Positions 8,783 to 17,196 of a stretch of 29,495 nucleotides of DNA are shown here, piece after piece; the stretch's first letter is position 1, and every line of letters starts with the position of its first letter. The notes beneath the pieces were generated by a model, which had not been told where the DNA came from, searched no databases, and saw only the letters and a list, made by a program, of their open reading frames with translations. Made by a program: the position numbers and the translations under genes. Origin of the DNA: DATJMJ01 sp035503975 (lineage in GTDB: Bacteria > Actinomycetota > Acidimicrobiia > Acidimicrobiales > Palsa-688); assembly GCA_035503975.1 (NCBI GenBank), contig DATJST010000166.1, positions 1 through 29,495 on the forward strand. The letters are read 5' to 3'.

Positions 8783-9559
8783 TCAGGCGACACGGAGGCG
8801 CTTGAAGCCAGGGGTCGACCAGCCCCGGCCGGCCGGCGTTATTACCTGGGATTCGTAGCCGCAGAGGCCGCACAGCCAATCCGGCGCCCGCGCACCCATG
8901 GCCAGTGCGGCGGTCGCGTAAGCATCGGCGGCCACGAGGTCGGGCCCGACGACCGTCACCGCTGCCAGGTCGGTCGCCGCGCGCCCCGTCATCGGGTCGA
9001 CCACATGGGTGCCGCGTTCGTAAGTGCCCGAAGTCGCCACTGCCCCGGCGCCGAGGGCAAGGGCGGCCGCCAAGCCCGCTCGCTGGAGGGGGTGGCGCAG
9101 GCCGACCGTCCACCGGGTGCCCGGCCTGGCAAGGCCCCGCAAGCGCAGGTCCCCGCCCCCGTCCACGCAGTGGTCGGCGAAACCGCACTTGTTCAGCAGC
9201 TCCGATGCCGCCTCTATGGACCAACCTTTGACCACGCCGCTCGGGTCGAACCGCCCGCCCGCCCAGGCGTCAAAGTAGCCCTCGCTTTCCTTGTTGAACT
9301 GATGGCACAGCGCGAGCACCCGCGCGAGCTCGCTAGCCACGTCCCCAGCTGCCAGCTCCCCGCGGTCAAAACGGTTGACGGCGCTGTTTTCTTTGTACGT
9401 ACTGAAATTGTTGTCCACCCAGCGCAGCCAGCCCACGGCCGCGTCGACCGCCTGGGCGGCGGCGGCCCGCGCGCTGGCAGGCGCTCTCAGGTCGAAGCTG
9501 AAGACGGTGCCCATCATCGCGACCGAGCGCGTGTAGCTGCCGCAAAGCTCGGGGTTCAC
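8783..9559 (-). CDS. apbE: ApbE-family FAD:protein FMN transferase
   Basis: ApbE uses FAD to attach FMN by a phosphoester bond to a Thr or Ser of a target protein. The 258-residue protein shows the family blocks in order: MMGTVFSFDL near the start, FSTYKENSAVNRF, FDPSGVVKGWSIE, VDGGGDLRLRG, ATSGTYERGTHVVDPMTG, and AADAYATAALAMG near the C-terminus (the Asp/Thr metal site). The start GTG overlaps the stop of the FMN-binding gene (GTGA), so donor enzyme and acceptor are co-translated. The length is short for ApbE (usually 300-350), mostly because there is no export signal: the family block begins at about residue 13. It therefore looks cytoplasmic, although its probable target seems exported. 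The obvious substrate is the product of 9556-10029. Confidence 0.93.
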   Translation of the reverse strand: MNPELCGSYTRSVAMMGTVFSFDLRAPASARAAAAQAVDAAVGWLRWVDNNFSTYKENSAVNRFDRGELAAGDVASELARVLALCHQFNKESEGYFDAWAGGRFDPSGVVKGWSIEAASELLNKCGFADHCVDGGGDLRLRGLARPGTRWTVGLRHPLQRAGLAAALALGAGAVATSGTYERGTHVVDPMTGRAATDLAAVTVVGPDLVAADAYATAALAMGARAPDWLCGLCGYESQVITPAGRGWSTPGFKRLRVA

Positions 9560-10029
9560 TTGCCTGCCTCCTGTAACACCTGGCCAAGTGCCTGGATAAA
9601 GGCATCACTGGTAAAGGTTGCGCCCGACACCACCTCGATGTTCACACCCTGAGCGGCCAACGCCTCTTGGACGAGCACCGGCACCGACTCTTCGTCGATC
9701 ATCTGGGAGCGGGGGCCGAAAGCGTCGTTACGCGGCACCGTCACCGCCGTTATACGGTCGCTGCTCCGCGAGCCGTTCTCCTTGATGTCCACGGTGAGCT
9801 GGATGTCGCCAAAGGCATACGAGACCAGCTGGCTGGTATAAGCCGTGGTGCCCGCACCATTGGTGGTAGGCGGCGGGCTCGTCGCGCCCGGGGTCGCGCT
9901 CGGGGACGTGGTCGTGGGCGAGCTGCCGGTGGCGCTGTTGACCGCTTTGGTCCCACCGCCCGACTTGTAGCCGAGCAGTAGCGCCAGCCCGGCAGCGGTG
10001 GCGACGGTGGCAACGACAGCGCGACGCAC
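9556..10029 (-). CDS. Exported FMN-binding domain protein with covalent flavinylation motif
   Basis: A 157-residue protein. Residues 1-21 form a signal peptide or membrane anchor (MRRAVVATVATAAGLALLLG). Residues about 25-62 are a Ser/Thr/Pro-rich spacer typical of extracytoplasmic proteins. Residues 65-155 form an FMN_bind domain as in NqrC and RnfG. The ApbE target motif is EVVSGAT, with Thr138 the likely FMN-bearing residue; the family usually has Asp where Glu stands here. It lies 9 bp after the flavocytochrome gene and overlaps apbE. It probably carries electrons on the outer face of the membrane, receiving them from the neighbouring membrane reductase. There is no lipobox Cys, so it is tethered by its signal segment or released. 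The final acceptor (quinone, metal, oxygen or another protein) cannot be read from the sequence. Confidence 0.9.
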   Translation of the reverse strand: MRRAVVATVATAAGLALLLGYKSGGGTKAVNSATGSSPTTTSPSATPGATSPPPTTNGAGTTAYTSQLVSYAFGDIQLTVDIKENGSRSSDRITAVTVPRNDAFGPRSQMIDEESVPVLVQEALAAQGVNIEVVSGATFTSDAFIQALGQVLQEAGK

Positions 10030-10038
10030 AGCCAGCTC

Positions 10039-11484
10039 CTACAGCTCGAAGGACTCGGCGTGGATCTGGGTGTTCGCCACGCCCAGCTCTCGCAGCGAGT
10101 CGCGGACCATATCGGTGAAGTGGGGTGGCCCGCACACGAAAATGTCGCGTTGGGCCACATCGGGCGCCAGCTGCAGGATGTGGCCGGGTGTCAGGTACTC
10201 AGGGTGCTCCGCTCGCCGGCCGACCAGGTAATGGACGCTGCTCCCCTGCTCGGCGGCCAGGTGGTCGATCTCGCCCCGCAGCGCCAGGTGAGCGGCGTCC
10301 GAGGCACGGTACAGGAGGGTCATCTCGCCGCGCCTCACCGGGAGGACTTCCATCAGCGCTCGTAACGGGGCCACGCCGATGCCAGCCCCGATCATGAGGG
10401 CCTTGCGGCGGCGGCGCCGGGCTTGTGTGAAGGCTCCGTAGGGGCCTTCCAAGATCACGCTCGTGCCCGGCTGGAGGTGCCTCAGGGAGGAGCTGTGGTC
10501 GCCCGTAGCCTTGGCGGTGAGCCGCAACCACTTCCCGTTCGGAGCGGCCGAAAGGCTGAACGGATGGGCTTGCCACCAGCCCTGTTTGGTCAGGAAGCGC
10601 CACATGAAGAACTGCCCGGCTTCCGCCCTCAAGCGGTCGAGCCTGCGCCCCGTGACGTACACCGAGACAACGCCCGGCGCCTCATTGGTAGTGCCCACAA
10701 CCCGGAAACGGTGCCGGGCGCTGGTTATGAGGGGCTTGACCACGCGGTAGGCGACCAGGAGGGCAGCGACCACGCAGTACATCAACGCCCAGATCAAGCG
10801 GTTGAGCGGGTGAGTGGCGAAGTCGGCGCCCGAATTGAACTGGTGAGCAAAGGAAAGTGCGAGGGCAATGTAGGTGTACAGGTGAATGAAGTACCAGGTG
10901 TGGTAGCTGACCCGCCGGCGCACCGCGCGCGCCGAGAGCACTCCCACCGCTACCAGCAGGCCGAGGCCAACGGTGGCAGCCAGCATGTCGGGATAGTCGA
11001 GCACTACCGTCTTGGCTTCCGAGAGCACTCCGGCGCCGGCCGTCAAACCATAGCCCCAGATGGTGAGAACCGCGTGGGCCACCAGGAGCCAGATGGCGTA
11101 CTCACCATTGCGCCGGTGCCATACCGCCAGGCGGTCCATCCCGATCATCCCGTCGAGCCATGTCACCCGGGCCATCAGCAGCACTTCGACGACCACCAGG
11201 TACGTGCCGAGCAAACCCGTCACCCGCCCCGCGGCCGTGAGGAAAGGGCCCGTACCGTCCACAGTGGCTGGCGCCGTGTCGTGCCACCACATGGCGATGA
11301 CCCCGACAGCACCAGCGGCGACCCCAAGTGCTACCACCATCTCGCGCCCGAACTGGCTGAGGCGCAAAGGCCAGACCGGGGCACGGTTCATGGGCACATT
11401 GTTGGGGCTCCGGCTGAACGCTGGCTGAGCTTGCGGTTCGACGTTCCTGCGAAGTCTGCCCATGGGCCCCCTGGGGACGGCCAC
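10039..11484 (-). CDS. Ferric-reductase-like transmembrane flavocytochrome (NAD(P)H oxidoreductase)
   Basis: A 481-residue membrane flavoprotein. Residues about 45-250 carry six hydrophobic segments of the ferric reductase/NOX fold, with paired His candidates for two hemes (VWHRRNGEYAIWLLVAHAVL and YHTWYFIHLYTY, plus FAHQF). The C-terminal half is a ferredoxin-reductase module: FAD site around AGQFFMWRFLTKQGWW and HPFSLSAAPNG, nucleotide site MIGAGIGVAPLRALME, and FVCGPPHFTDMVRDSL. It should oxidise NAD(P)H inside and pass electrons through heme to the outside. The next two genes encode an FMN-carrying protein and its flavin transferase, so the likely acceptor is the bound FMN. GTG 11484 is the longest start, with AAGG upstream; ATG 11463 (after AGGGGG) and ATG 11390 are realistic alternatives, since the first 30 residues are not conserved. 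It is divergent from the MFS gene. Confidence 0.88.
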   Translation of the reverse strand: MAVPRGPMGRLRRNVEPQAQPAFSRSPNNVPMNRAPVWPLRLSQFGREMVVALGVAAGAVGVIAMWWHDTAPATVDGTGPFLTAAGRVTGLLGTYLVVVEVLLMARVTWLDGMIGMDRLAVWHRRNGEYAIWLLVAHAVLTIWGYGLTAGAGVLSEAKTVVLDYPDMLAATVGLGLLVAVGVLSARAVRRRVSYHTWYFIHLYTYIALALSFAHQFNSGADFATHPLNRLIWALMYCVVAALLVAYRVVKPLITSARHRFRVVGTTNEAPGVVSVYVTGRRLDRLRAEAGQFFMWRFLTKQGWWQAHPFSLSAAPNGKWLRLTAKATGDHSSSLRHLQPGTSVILEGPYGAFTQARRRRRKALMIGAGIGVAPLRALMEVLPVRRGEMTLLYRASDAAHLALRGEIDHLAAEQGSSVHYLVGRRAEHPEYLTPGHILQLAPDVAQRDIFVCGPPHFTDMVRDSLRELGVANTQIHAESFEL

Positions 11485-11573
11485 CGGCTGCCCTTGCGGC
11501 GGCGGTCAGCGGAGCGCCATAGCCGTCGAGGCCTCACGTGTGACGGAGCAGCTTCAGGGGAAAAATCCTGGCC

Positions 11574-13244
<1,671 letters not shown>

Positions 13245-13253
13245 GGCGCCGGC

Positions 13254-13928
13254 CTAAGGTCCCTCCGGCCTGACCACGGCAGCGCCCGAAGGGGCTGGAG
13301 GGGCTGGAGCGCCCGGCGGCGGACGCCACATGGTTGTCACTTCCGGCGCTCCGGCAGGCAAAGGCAGCACGCCTGTAGGCCGGAACCCGAGGTGCATGTA
13401 GAGCCGGTTGTTCCTGACATTGCTTGACTCGAGGTAGGCGGCCTCGTCGCCGGAGTCGCAACGGCTGAGCCGGGACCGGATGAGCTCGGCCCCGATACCC
13501 TGACCTTGCAACTCGGGCTCCACCCCGACAAAGCCTAGGTACCAGTGGGGTTCTCGAGGATGGGCGCTGAGGGCCGAGCGCATGTAAGCCTGGCCCACGC
13601 CTAGCCGCCCGCGGAAAACCGCCAGGTAGCCAAGCAGCGCCCGCAGTTGGTGGCTCGCACTCGGGATGTAGCGCCCCGGAGGCGGGAACCAGATAGTCCC
13701 GCCGACAATGCGGTTGTCCGTCCAGGCGAGCTCCAAGTTTTCGTGGCCGGGCGCCTCGTGGCGCAGAGCCGTTGAGAAGTAGTGCGCTAAGCGCCGCTCC
13801 CGCACCGCCCGGCTGGGCAGCATCCAAGAGAAGACCGGGTCGTCCACAAATGCCCGGGCCATGACTCCGGCCAGCGAACTAAGGTCTCGGGGCGCCGCGG
13901 GCCTCACCGTAACGGCCGCCGAGTCCAC
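13254..13928 (-). CDS. GNAT-family N-acetyltransferase
   Basis: A 224-residue acetyl-CoA-dependent acetyltransferase. The N-terminal part has VTVRPAAPRDLSSLAGVMARAF, a typical opening beta strand and helix. Motif A (acetyl-CoA pyrophosphate loop) is VEPELQGQGIGAELI at about residues 130-145, preceded by HWYLGFVG, and followed by YLESSNVRNNRLYMHLGF, the usual motif B. About 25 C-terminal residues are Pro/Ala-rich and probably disordered. The substrate is unknown; proteins of this shape include small-molecule and antibiotic acetyltransferases. GTG 13928 fits the start of the conserved domain, has no Shine-Dalgarno sequence, and lies 7 bases after a TAACAT box. The gene stands alone after the repeat region and is convergent with the transporter. 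Confidence 0.88.
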   Translation of the reverse strand: MDSAAVTVRPAAPRDLSSLAGVMARAFVDDPVFSWMLPSRAVRERRLAHYFSTALRHEAPGHENLELAWTDNRIVGGTIWFPPPGRYIPSASHQLRALLGYLAVFRGRLGVGQAYMRSALSAHPREPHWYLGFVGVEPELQGQGIGAELIRSRLSRCDSGDEAAYLESSNVRNNRLYMHLGFRPTGVLPLPAGAPEVTTMWRPPPGAPAPPAPSGAAVVRPEGP

Positions 13929-13940
13929 GTGCCCATGTTA
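13928..13940 (-). promoter_or_regulatory. Candidate -10 box for a leaderless GNAT message
   Basis: On the minus strand TAACAT (13940-13935) is followed by six bases and then the GTG start at 13928. A start site seven bases after the box falls exactly on the GTG. No ribosome-binding site is visible. No clear -35 was seen. Confidence 0.5.
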
Positions 13941-14040
13941 TGTGCGAGGCCTTAGGCGCCAAGACAGGGCCCGAAGGTTCTGGGGTGGATCTGAGCGCAG
14001 CTCCAGGAGTCGCGGTGCCGCGAAGAGCGTGAGAGGGCGC

Positions 14041-14063
14041 GAACGGGCGTGAACGGGCGTGAA
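14041..14063 (+). repeat. Decamer direct repeat leading into the 18-bp array
   Basis: GAACGGGCGT occurs twice in tandem (14041-14060) and continues as GAA. The bases just upstream (about 14026-14040) look like a decayed version of the same period. The last unit merges with the first copy of the 18-bp motif. Confidence 0.7.
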
Positions 14064-14160
14064 TGCTCCAAGAGTGGCGGTCGAAACATCCAAGAGTGGC
14101 GTGAAACATCCAAGAGTGGCGTTCGAAACATCCAAGAGTGGCGTGAAACATCCAAGAGTG
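14059..14160 (+). repeat. Array of five direct copies of an 18-bp motif
   Basis: The core TCCAAGAGTG occurs at 14067, 14089, 14109, 14131 and 14151, each preceded by GTGAAACA, TCGAAACA or GTGAATGC. Distances alternate 22, 20, 22, 20 bp, so the true unit is 42 bp (14067-14108 and 14109-14150, one mismatch) plus a final core. The mean spacing of 21 bp equals two turns of B-DNA, placing every core on one face of the helix. No unique spacers are present, so it is not CRISPR. Confidence 0.95.
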
Positions 14161-14186
14161 AGGCTGCCCGAGGGCCCAGTTTCACG

Positions 14187-14200
14187 TTTACGCAGGTAAA
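14187..14200. repeat. Small inverted repeat between the two repeat arrays
   Basis: TTTAC-gcag-GTAAA is a perfect 5-bp inverted repeat in an unusually AT-rich patch. An orphan TTTCAC, the inverse of the GTGAAA part of the 18-bp motif, lies just before it at 14180-14185. Confidence 0.5.
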
Positions 14201-14226
14201 GCCTCCGCATTCTGGTCGCGTTCGGC

Positions 14227-14266
14227 GCACTCTTGGAGCTTTCACCGCACTCTTGGAGCTTTCACC
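14227..14266 (-). repeat. Two inverted copies of the 18-bp motif
   Basis: A 20-bp unit starting GCACTCTTGGA and ending CTTTCACC occurs twice without gap. Read on the minus strand each is GTGAAAGCTCCAAGAGTG, matching the direct array at 16 of 18 positions. The two sets face each other across about 67 bp, so a transcript through the region could form long imperfect stems. Confidence 0.95.
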
Positions 14267-14312
14267 GGCAGCTGAAGCCGTCCCAGCGGGCCCGCCGGCC
14301 AGAACCTGACCG

Positions 14313-14345
14313 CCCCGCCCCGCCCCTCACCGGCGCCCCCGCCCC
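14313..14345 (-). other. G-tract cluster just after the peptidase stop codon
   Basis: Five runs of four or five C on the plus strand (14313-14316, 14318-14321, 14323-14326, 14336-14340, 14342-14345) give five G-runs in the peptidase message directly after its TAG. Loops are 1, 9, 1 and 1 bases, so one loop exceeds the common limit of seven. It may form a quadruplex or act as a pausing signal. Confidence 0.5.
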
Positions 14346-14350
14346 GCCAG

Positions 14351-15484
14351 CTAGACGCTAAGCACCGTGAGACCGCGGTCGGCCTGGTTGAGGTTCAAGG
14401 GACCGGAAGAAGTGACCACCACGATGTCCTCTATGCGCACGCCCCAGCGGCCCGCCATGTAGATCCCCGGCTCGACCGAGAACGCATGCCCGACGGCGAT
14501 AGGAGCGCCATTGCCACTCACCATGTAGGGATCTTCATGTTCTTCCAGTCCTATCCCGTGCCCGGTGCGGTGGATGAAGTACTGGCCATAGCCGGCATCG
14601 GTGATCACCTTCCGAGCCGCTTCGTCCACCCGGTGGCAGGGGACGCCCACCTCGGCCGCATCCACCCCGGCTGCCTGAGCCTGCGCTACGACCTCATAGA
14701 TGTGGCGAAGCTCGGCTGGCGGGTCCCCGGTGAAAACTGTCCGTGTGATGTCCGAGCAGTACCCGTCCAGGGCTCCCCCGAAGTCGCACACCACCGCCTC
14801 GCCGGCAGCGATCACACGGTCGCTGGCCTCATGGTGGGGACTGGCGGCGTTGGGACCGGAAGCGACGATGGCGAAGTTGACCCGCTCGTTGCCTTCCGCC
14901 AGCAAGAGGCGCGACAGTTCGGCCGACACCTGCCGCTCGGTCCTGCCGACCAGGGCGATCTCGCCGCCGAGGAGCCTGGCTGCGACACGGTCCGCGGCAG
15001 CCGAGGCCGCGGCCAGTGCCGCCACTTCGCTCTCGTCTTTGACGGCCCGCAGAGGTGCCGTGACCGCCGATGCCACGGTCCATCGCGCCCCGGGCAAGGA
15101 GGCTTTCAACTGTAGGAGGAACGTCGCCCACGCTCGGTCGCTGATGGCCAACCTCGGTGCATCGCCCGTGATGACCCGCACGAGGTCTGCCACCATGGCC
15201 ACCGGGTTATCCGTCTCGCCCCAGGGTGCCAACGCGAAGGCGCCAGGCACTTGGGCCACACGGGGTGCCTCCAGTTCGGGCACGAACAGGACGGGTACCT
15301 GCTCACTTCGGGCTCCCTCGGCCGCGGGAACAACGAGCATCGTGAGGCGCTCGAGCGGCATGGCCGTGTAGCCCGTCAGCCAAGGCAGGTCGGCCCCCAG
15401 GGAGAGCAGCAGGGCGTCAACTCCTGCGCCAACCATGGCCTGGCGCACCCGGGCCAGCCGGGCAACGAAGGTGTCGGGTCTCAA
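14351..15484 (-). CDS. M24 family Xaa-Pro peptidase (PepP/PepQ type)
   Basis: A cytoplasmic metallopeptidase of the pita-bread fold that removes residues before proline. The N-terminal creatinase-like domain (about 1-120) includes LSLGADLPWLTGYTAMPLERL; the catalytic domain follows. All five metal ligands are visible: Asp234 (VVCDFGG), Asp245 (CSDITRT), His309 (RTGHGIGLEEHEDPYM), Glu338 (SVEPGIYMAGRWG) and Glu352 (RIEDIV). The start chosen is TTG 15484, which overlaps the TGA of the LipB-LipA gene (TTGA) and gives 377 residues, normal for the family. The frame is open 165 bp further upstream, but that part lies inside lipA and looks like shadow translation. Its place at the end of the lipoylation operon has no obvious functional reason; mycobacteria also have a peptidase near this cluster. 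Dipeptidase or aminopeptidase activity cannot be told apart here. Confidence 0.92.
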   Translation of the reverse strand: MRPDTFVARLARVRQAMVGAGVDALLLSLGADLPWLTGYTAMPLERLTMLVVPAAEGARSEQVPVLFVPELEAPRVAQVPGAFALAPWGETDNPVAMVADLVRVITGDAPRLAISDRAWATFLLQLKASLPGARWTVASAVTAPLRAVKDESEVAALAAASAAADRVAARLLGGEIALVGRTERQVSAELSRLLLAEGNERVNFAIVASGPNAASPHHEASDRVIAAGEAVVCDFGGALDGYCSDITRTVFTGDPPAELRHIYEVVAQAQAAGVDAAEVGVPCHRVDEAARKVITDAGYGQYFIHRTGHGIGLEEHEDPYMVSGNGAPIAVGHAFSVEPGIYMAGRWGVRIEDIVVVTSSGPLNLNQADRGLTVLSV

Positions 15485-17196
15485 GCGCCCCGCCTGTGCG
15501 TGCCGGCCAAGGCGGGCGCCGCCCCCGCCGCCGCGGCAGCTTGGCGCGCGTGGTAGCTCGAACGCGTGAGCGGCGATGCCACCACCTCGCCGATGCCGAG
15601 GGCTCGCCCGGCGTCGGCCAGCCGGCTGAACTCCTCTGGCGCCCACCACCTCGCTACCGGCAGGTGCGCTGAGCTTGGGCGTAGGTACTGGCCCAGTGTC
15701 ACGATGCTGACACCGATCGCGGCCAGGTCAGCCAACACGCCGAGCACCTCCGCCTCGGTTTCGCCCAAACCGAGCATGAGCCCAGACTTGGCGGTCAGGC
15801 CGGCATCAACCGCCCGGGCGAGGACAGCAAGGCTCCGGGTGTAGGAGGCGGACGGCCGGACCTGCCGCTGGAGGCGTGGGACAGTTTCGACGTTGTGGTT
15901 GAGCACATCCGGCCGCCGCTCGAACACCGCACTGAGCGCGGCCACGTCACCCTTTAGGTCGGATATGAGCACTTCGACCGCGGTACCGGGGCAGCGCCGC
16001 CTGATGGCGTCGATCGTGGCGGCAAAACCGGCCGCGCCCCCATCGGCGAGGTCATCTCGGGCCACGCACGTGACGACGGCATGGGCCAAGCCGAGCCGTG
16101 CCACGGCCTCGGCCACGCGCTGCGGCTCGTGCGGGTCAGGCGGCAACGGTTTGGCGGTGTCAACCTGGCAAAAACCGCATGCCCGGGTGCAACGGTCCCC
16201 ATTGATCATGAAGGTGGCCGTCCCGTCGGCCCAACACTCGAAGATGTTGGGGCAGCCCGCCTCCTCGCACACCGTGACCAGGCTGAGCCCGCGGACCGTC
16301 TGGCGCAGGGAGCGGAACTCGGGGCCCATGTGCGCCCGCGCCCTTAGCCAAACCGGCTTGCGCACCGTGCCGTCGCCACAGTCGCCACCGCCGCCGGCGC
16401 CGGCACCCGCACCGGCGCCGGCACCCGCACCCGCGCCGGCACTGGCCGGAGCGGCCCGGGCGGTCTGTCCCTGGCCCGGCCTCGCCCACGCCACGTCTTG
16501 GCGCTCCACCGGGCGACCGTGCCCGGCCCAACGTTCGGAGGCGACTTCGAACACGGCATTGACGACGTCCGCCATCGGCACATCCACGCCCTCGGCCAGC
16601 AACGACGTAACGCCCTTGCCGGAGATCCCGCAGGGCACTATGCAGTCGAACATGGACATGTCGGGAGCCACGTTGAGCGCGAAGCCATGCATCGTGCGCT
16701 GGCGGCTGTGGCGTGCCCCAATGGCGCAGATCTTGCGTGGGCTCGGACCGTCGACGCCCGCCCATACGCCCGGGTAACCGGGCAGCCGGCCGGCGCCGGG
16801 CAGGCCGAGCCGCGCGAGCACCTGGAGGACAAATTGCTCGACCTCATGGACATAGCCAGGTGTCGCACCCGGCCCGCGGGCCACGGAAAGGACCGGGTAA
16901 CCGACCAGCTGGCCGGGCCCGTGGTAGGTGATGTCACCACCCCGGTCGACCCAAAGCAGCTCAGCACCGACGCTCGCCGGGTCCACGAGCATATGCTCAG
17001 GGCGGGCACGCACGCCGGCGGTGAACACTCGAGGGTGTTCCAAGAGCAGGAGCCAGTCATCAGCGTCCCGCCCGGCCGCCCACAAGGACCGTTGCAAGGC
17101 GTGCGCGTCGCCGTAGGCGACCCGGTTCCCGAGCCAGCGCAGGCGCAATGTGCGCCCGGGCACCAGCGAGAAGTTAAAGTTCGGCGGACCAGTCAC
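15481..17196 (-). CDS. LipB-LipA fusion: octanoyltransferase and lipoyl synthase in one polypeptide
   Basis: One frame without a stop encodes both steps of protein lipoylation. Residues about 15-230 are LipB, which moves octanoate from acyl carrier protein to the E2 lysine: RGGDITYHGPGQLVGYP, Lys155 in RKICAIGARH, and Cys189 in PCGISGKGV. Residues about 231-280 are a linker, including (Ala-Gly)n near 249-272. Residues about 281-571 are LipA, a radical-SAM enzyme that inserts two sulfurs: auxiliary cluster Cys motif CEEAGCPNIFEC (from Cys310), radical-SAM CTRACGFC (Cys336, 340, 343), and C-terminal RSSY (545-548), whose Ser ligates the auxiliary cluster. Both halves look fully active. LipB and LipA are normally separate proteins. 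The start is GTG 17196, overlapping the E2 gene by 23 bases; GTG 17163 is equally plausible. Internal initiation of LipA, for example at the GTG before RKPVWLRARAHMGPEF, cannot be excluded. Confidence 0.93.
   Translation of the reverse strand: MTGPPNFNFSLVPGRTLRLRWLGNRVAYGDAHALQRSLWAAGRDADDWLLLLEHPRVFTAGVRARPEHMLVDPASVGAELLWVDRGGDITYHGPGQLVGYPVLSVARGPGATPGYVHEVEQFVLQVLARLGLPGAGRLPGYPGVWAGVDGPSPRKICAIGARHSRQRTMHGFALNVAPDMSMFDCIVPCGISGKGVTSLLAEGVDVPMADVVNAVFEVASERWAGHGRPVERQDVAWARPGQGQTARAAPASAGAGAGAGAGAGAGAGGGGDCGDGTVRKPVWLRARAHMGPEFRSLRQTVRGLSLVTVCEEAGCPNIFECWADGTATFMINGDRCTRACGFCQVDTAKPLPPDPHEPQRVAEAVARLGLAHAVVTCVARDDLADGGAAGFAATIDAIRRRCPGTAVEVLISDLKGDVAALSAVFERRPDVLNHNVETVPRLQRQVRPSASYTRSLAVLARAVDAGLTAKSGLMLGLGETEAEVLGVLADLAAIGVSIVTLGQYLRPSSAHLPVARWWAPEEFSRLADAGRALGIGEVVASPLTRSSYHARQAAAAAGAAPALAGTHRRGA
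16394..16429 (-). repeat. 18-bp tandem duplication in the LipB-LipA linker
   Basis: CCGGCGCCGGCACCCGCA occurs twice without a gap (16394-16411 and 16412-16429), followed by partial copies to about 16447. It encodes the Ala-Gly linker on the minus strand; the unit is a multiple of three, so changes in number keep the two enzymes in frame. Confidence 0.9.

Larger units (their letters stand above)
13929..14350. other. 422-bp non-coding region upstream of the GNAT gene, rich in repeats
   Basis: This is the only gene-free stretch over 300 bp. It holds the GNAT promoter box, a decamer repeat (14041-14063), the direct 18-bp motif array (14059-14160), a small inverted repeat (14187-14200), the inverted pair of the same motif (14227-14266), and C-rich tracts (14313-14345) right after the peptidase stop. 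Open frames crossing it on both strands only translate the repeat (for example NIQEWRETSKS) and are not considered genes. Confidence 0.8.

Noticed and set aside
14059..14160. CRISPR array
   Set aside because: Repeats are 18 bp, the intervening bases are nearly identical, there are no unique spacers, and no cas gene is present.
14049..14309. Open frames over the repeat array on both strands (for example an 86-residue plus-strand frame)
   Set aside because: They only translate the 18-bp repeat into periodic peptides; frame, length and sequence follow the DNA repeat, and no ribosome-binding site or conserved domain is seen.
15485..15649. N-terminal extension of the M24 peptidase into lipA
   Set aside because: The residues are low-complexity (His/Arg/Gly-rich) and come from reading lipA out of frame; TTG 15484 gives a normal family length.
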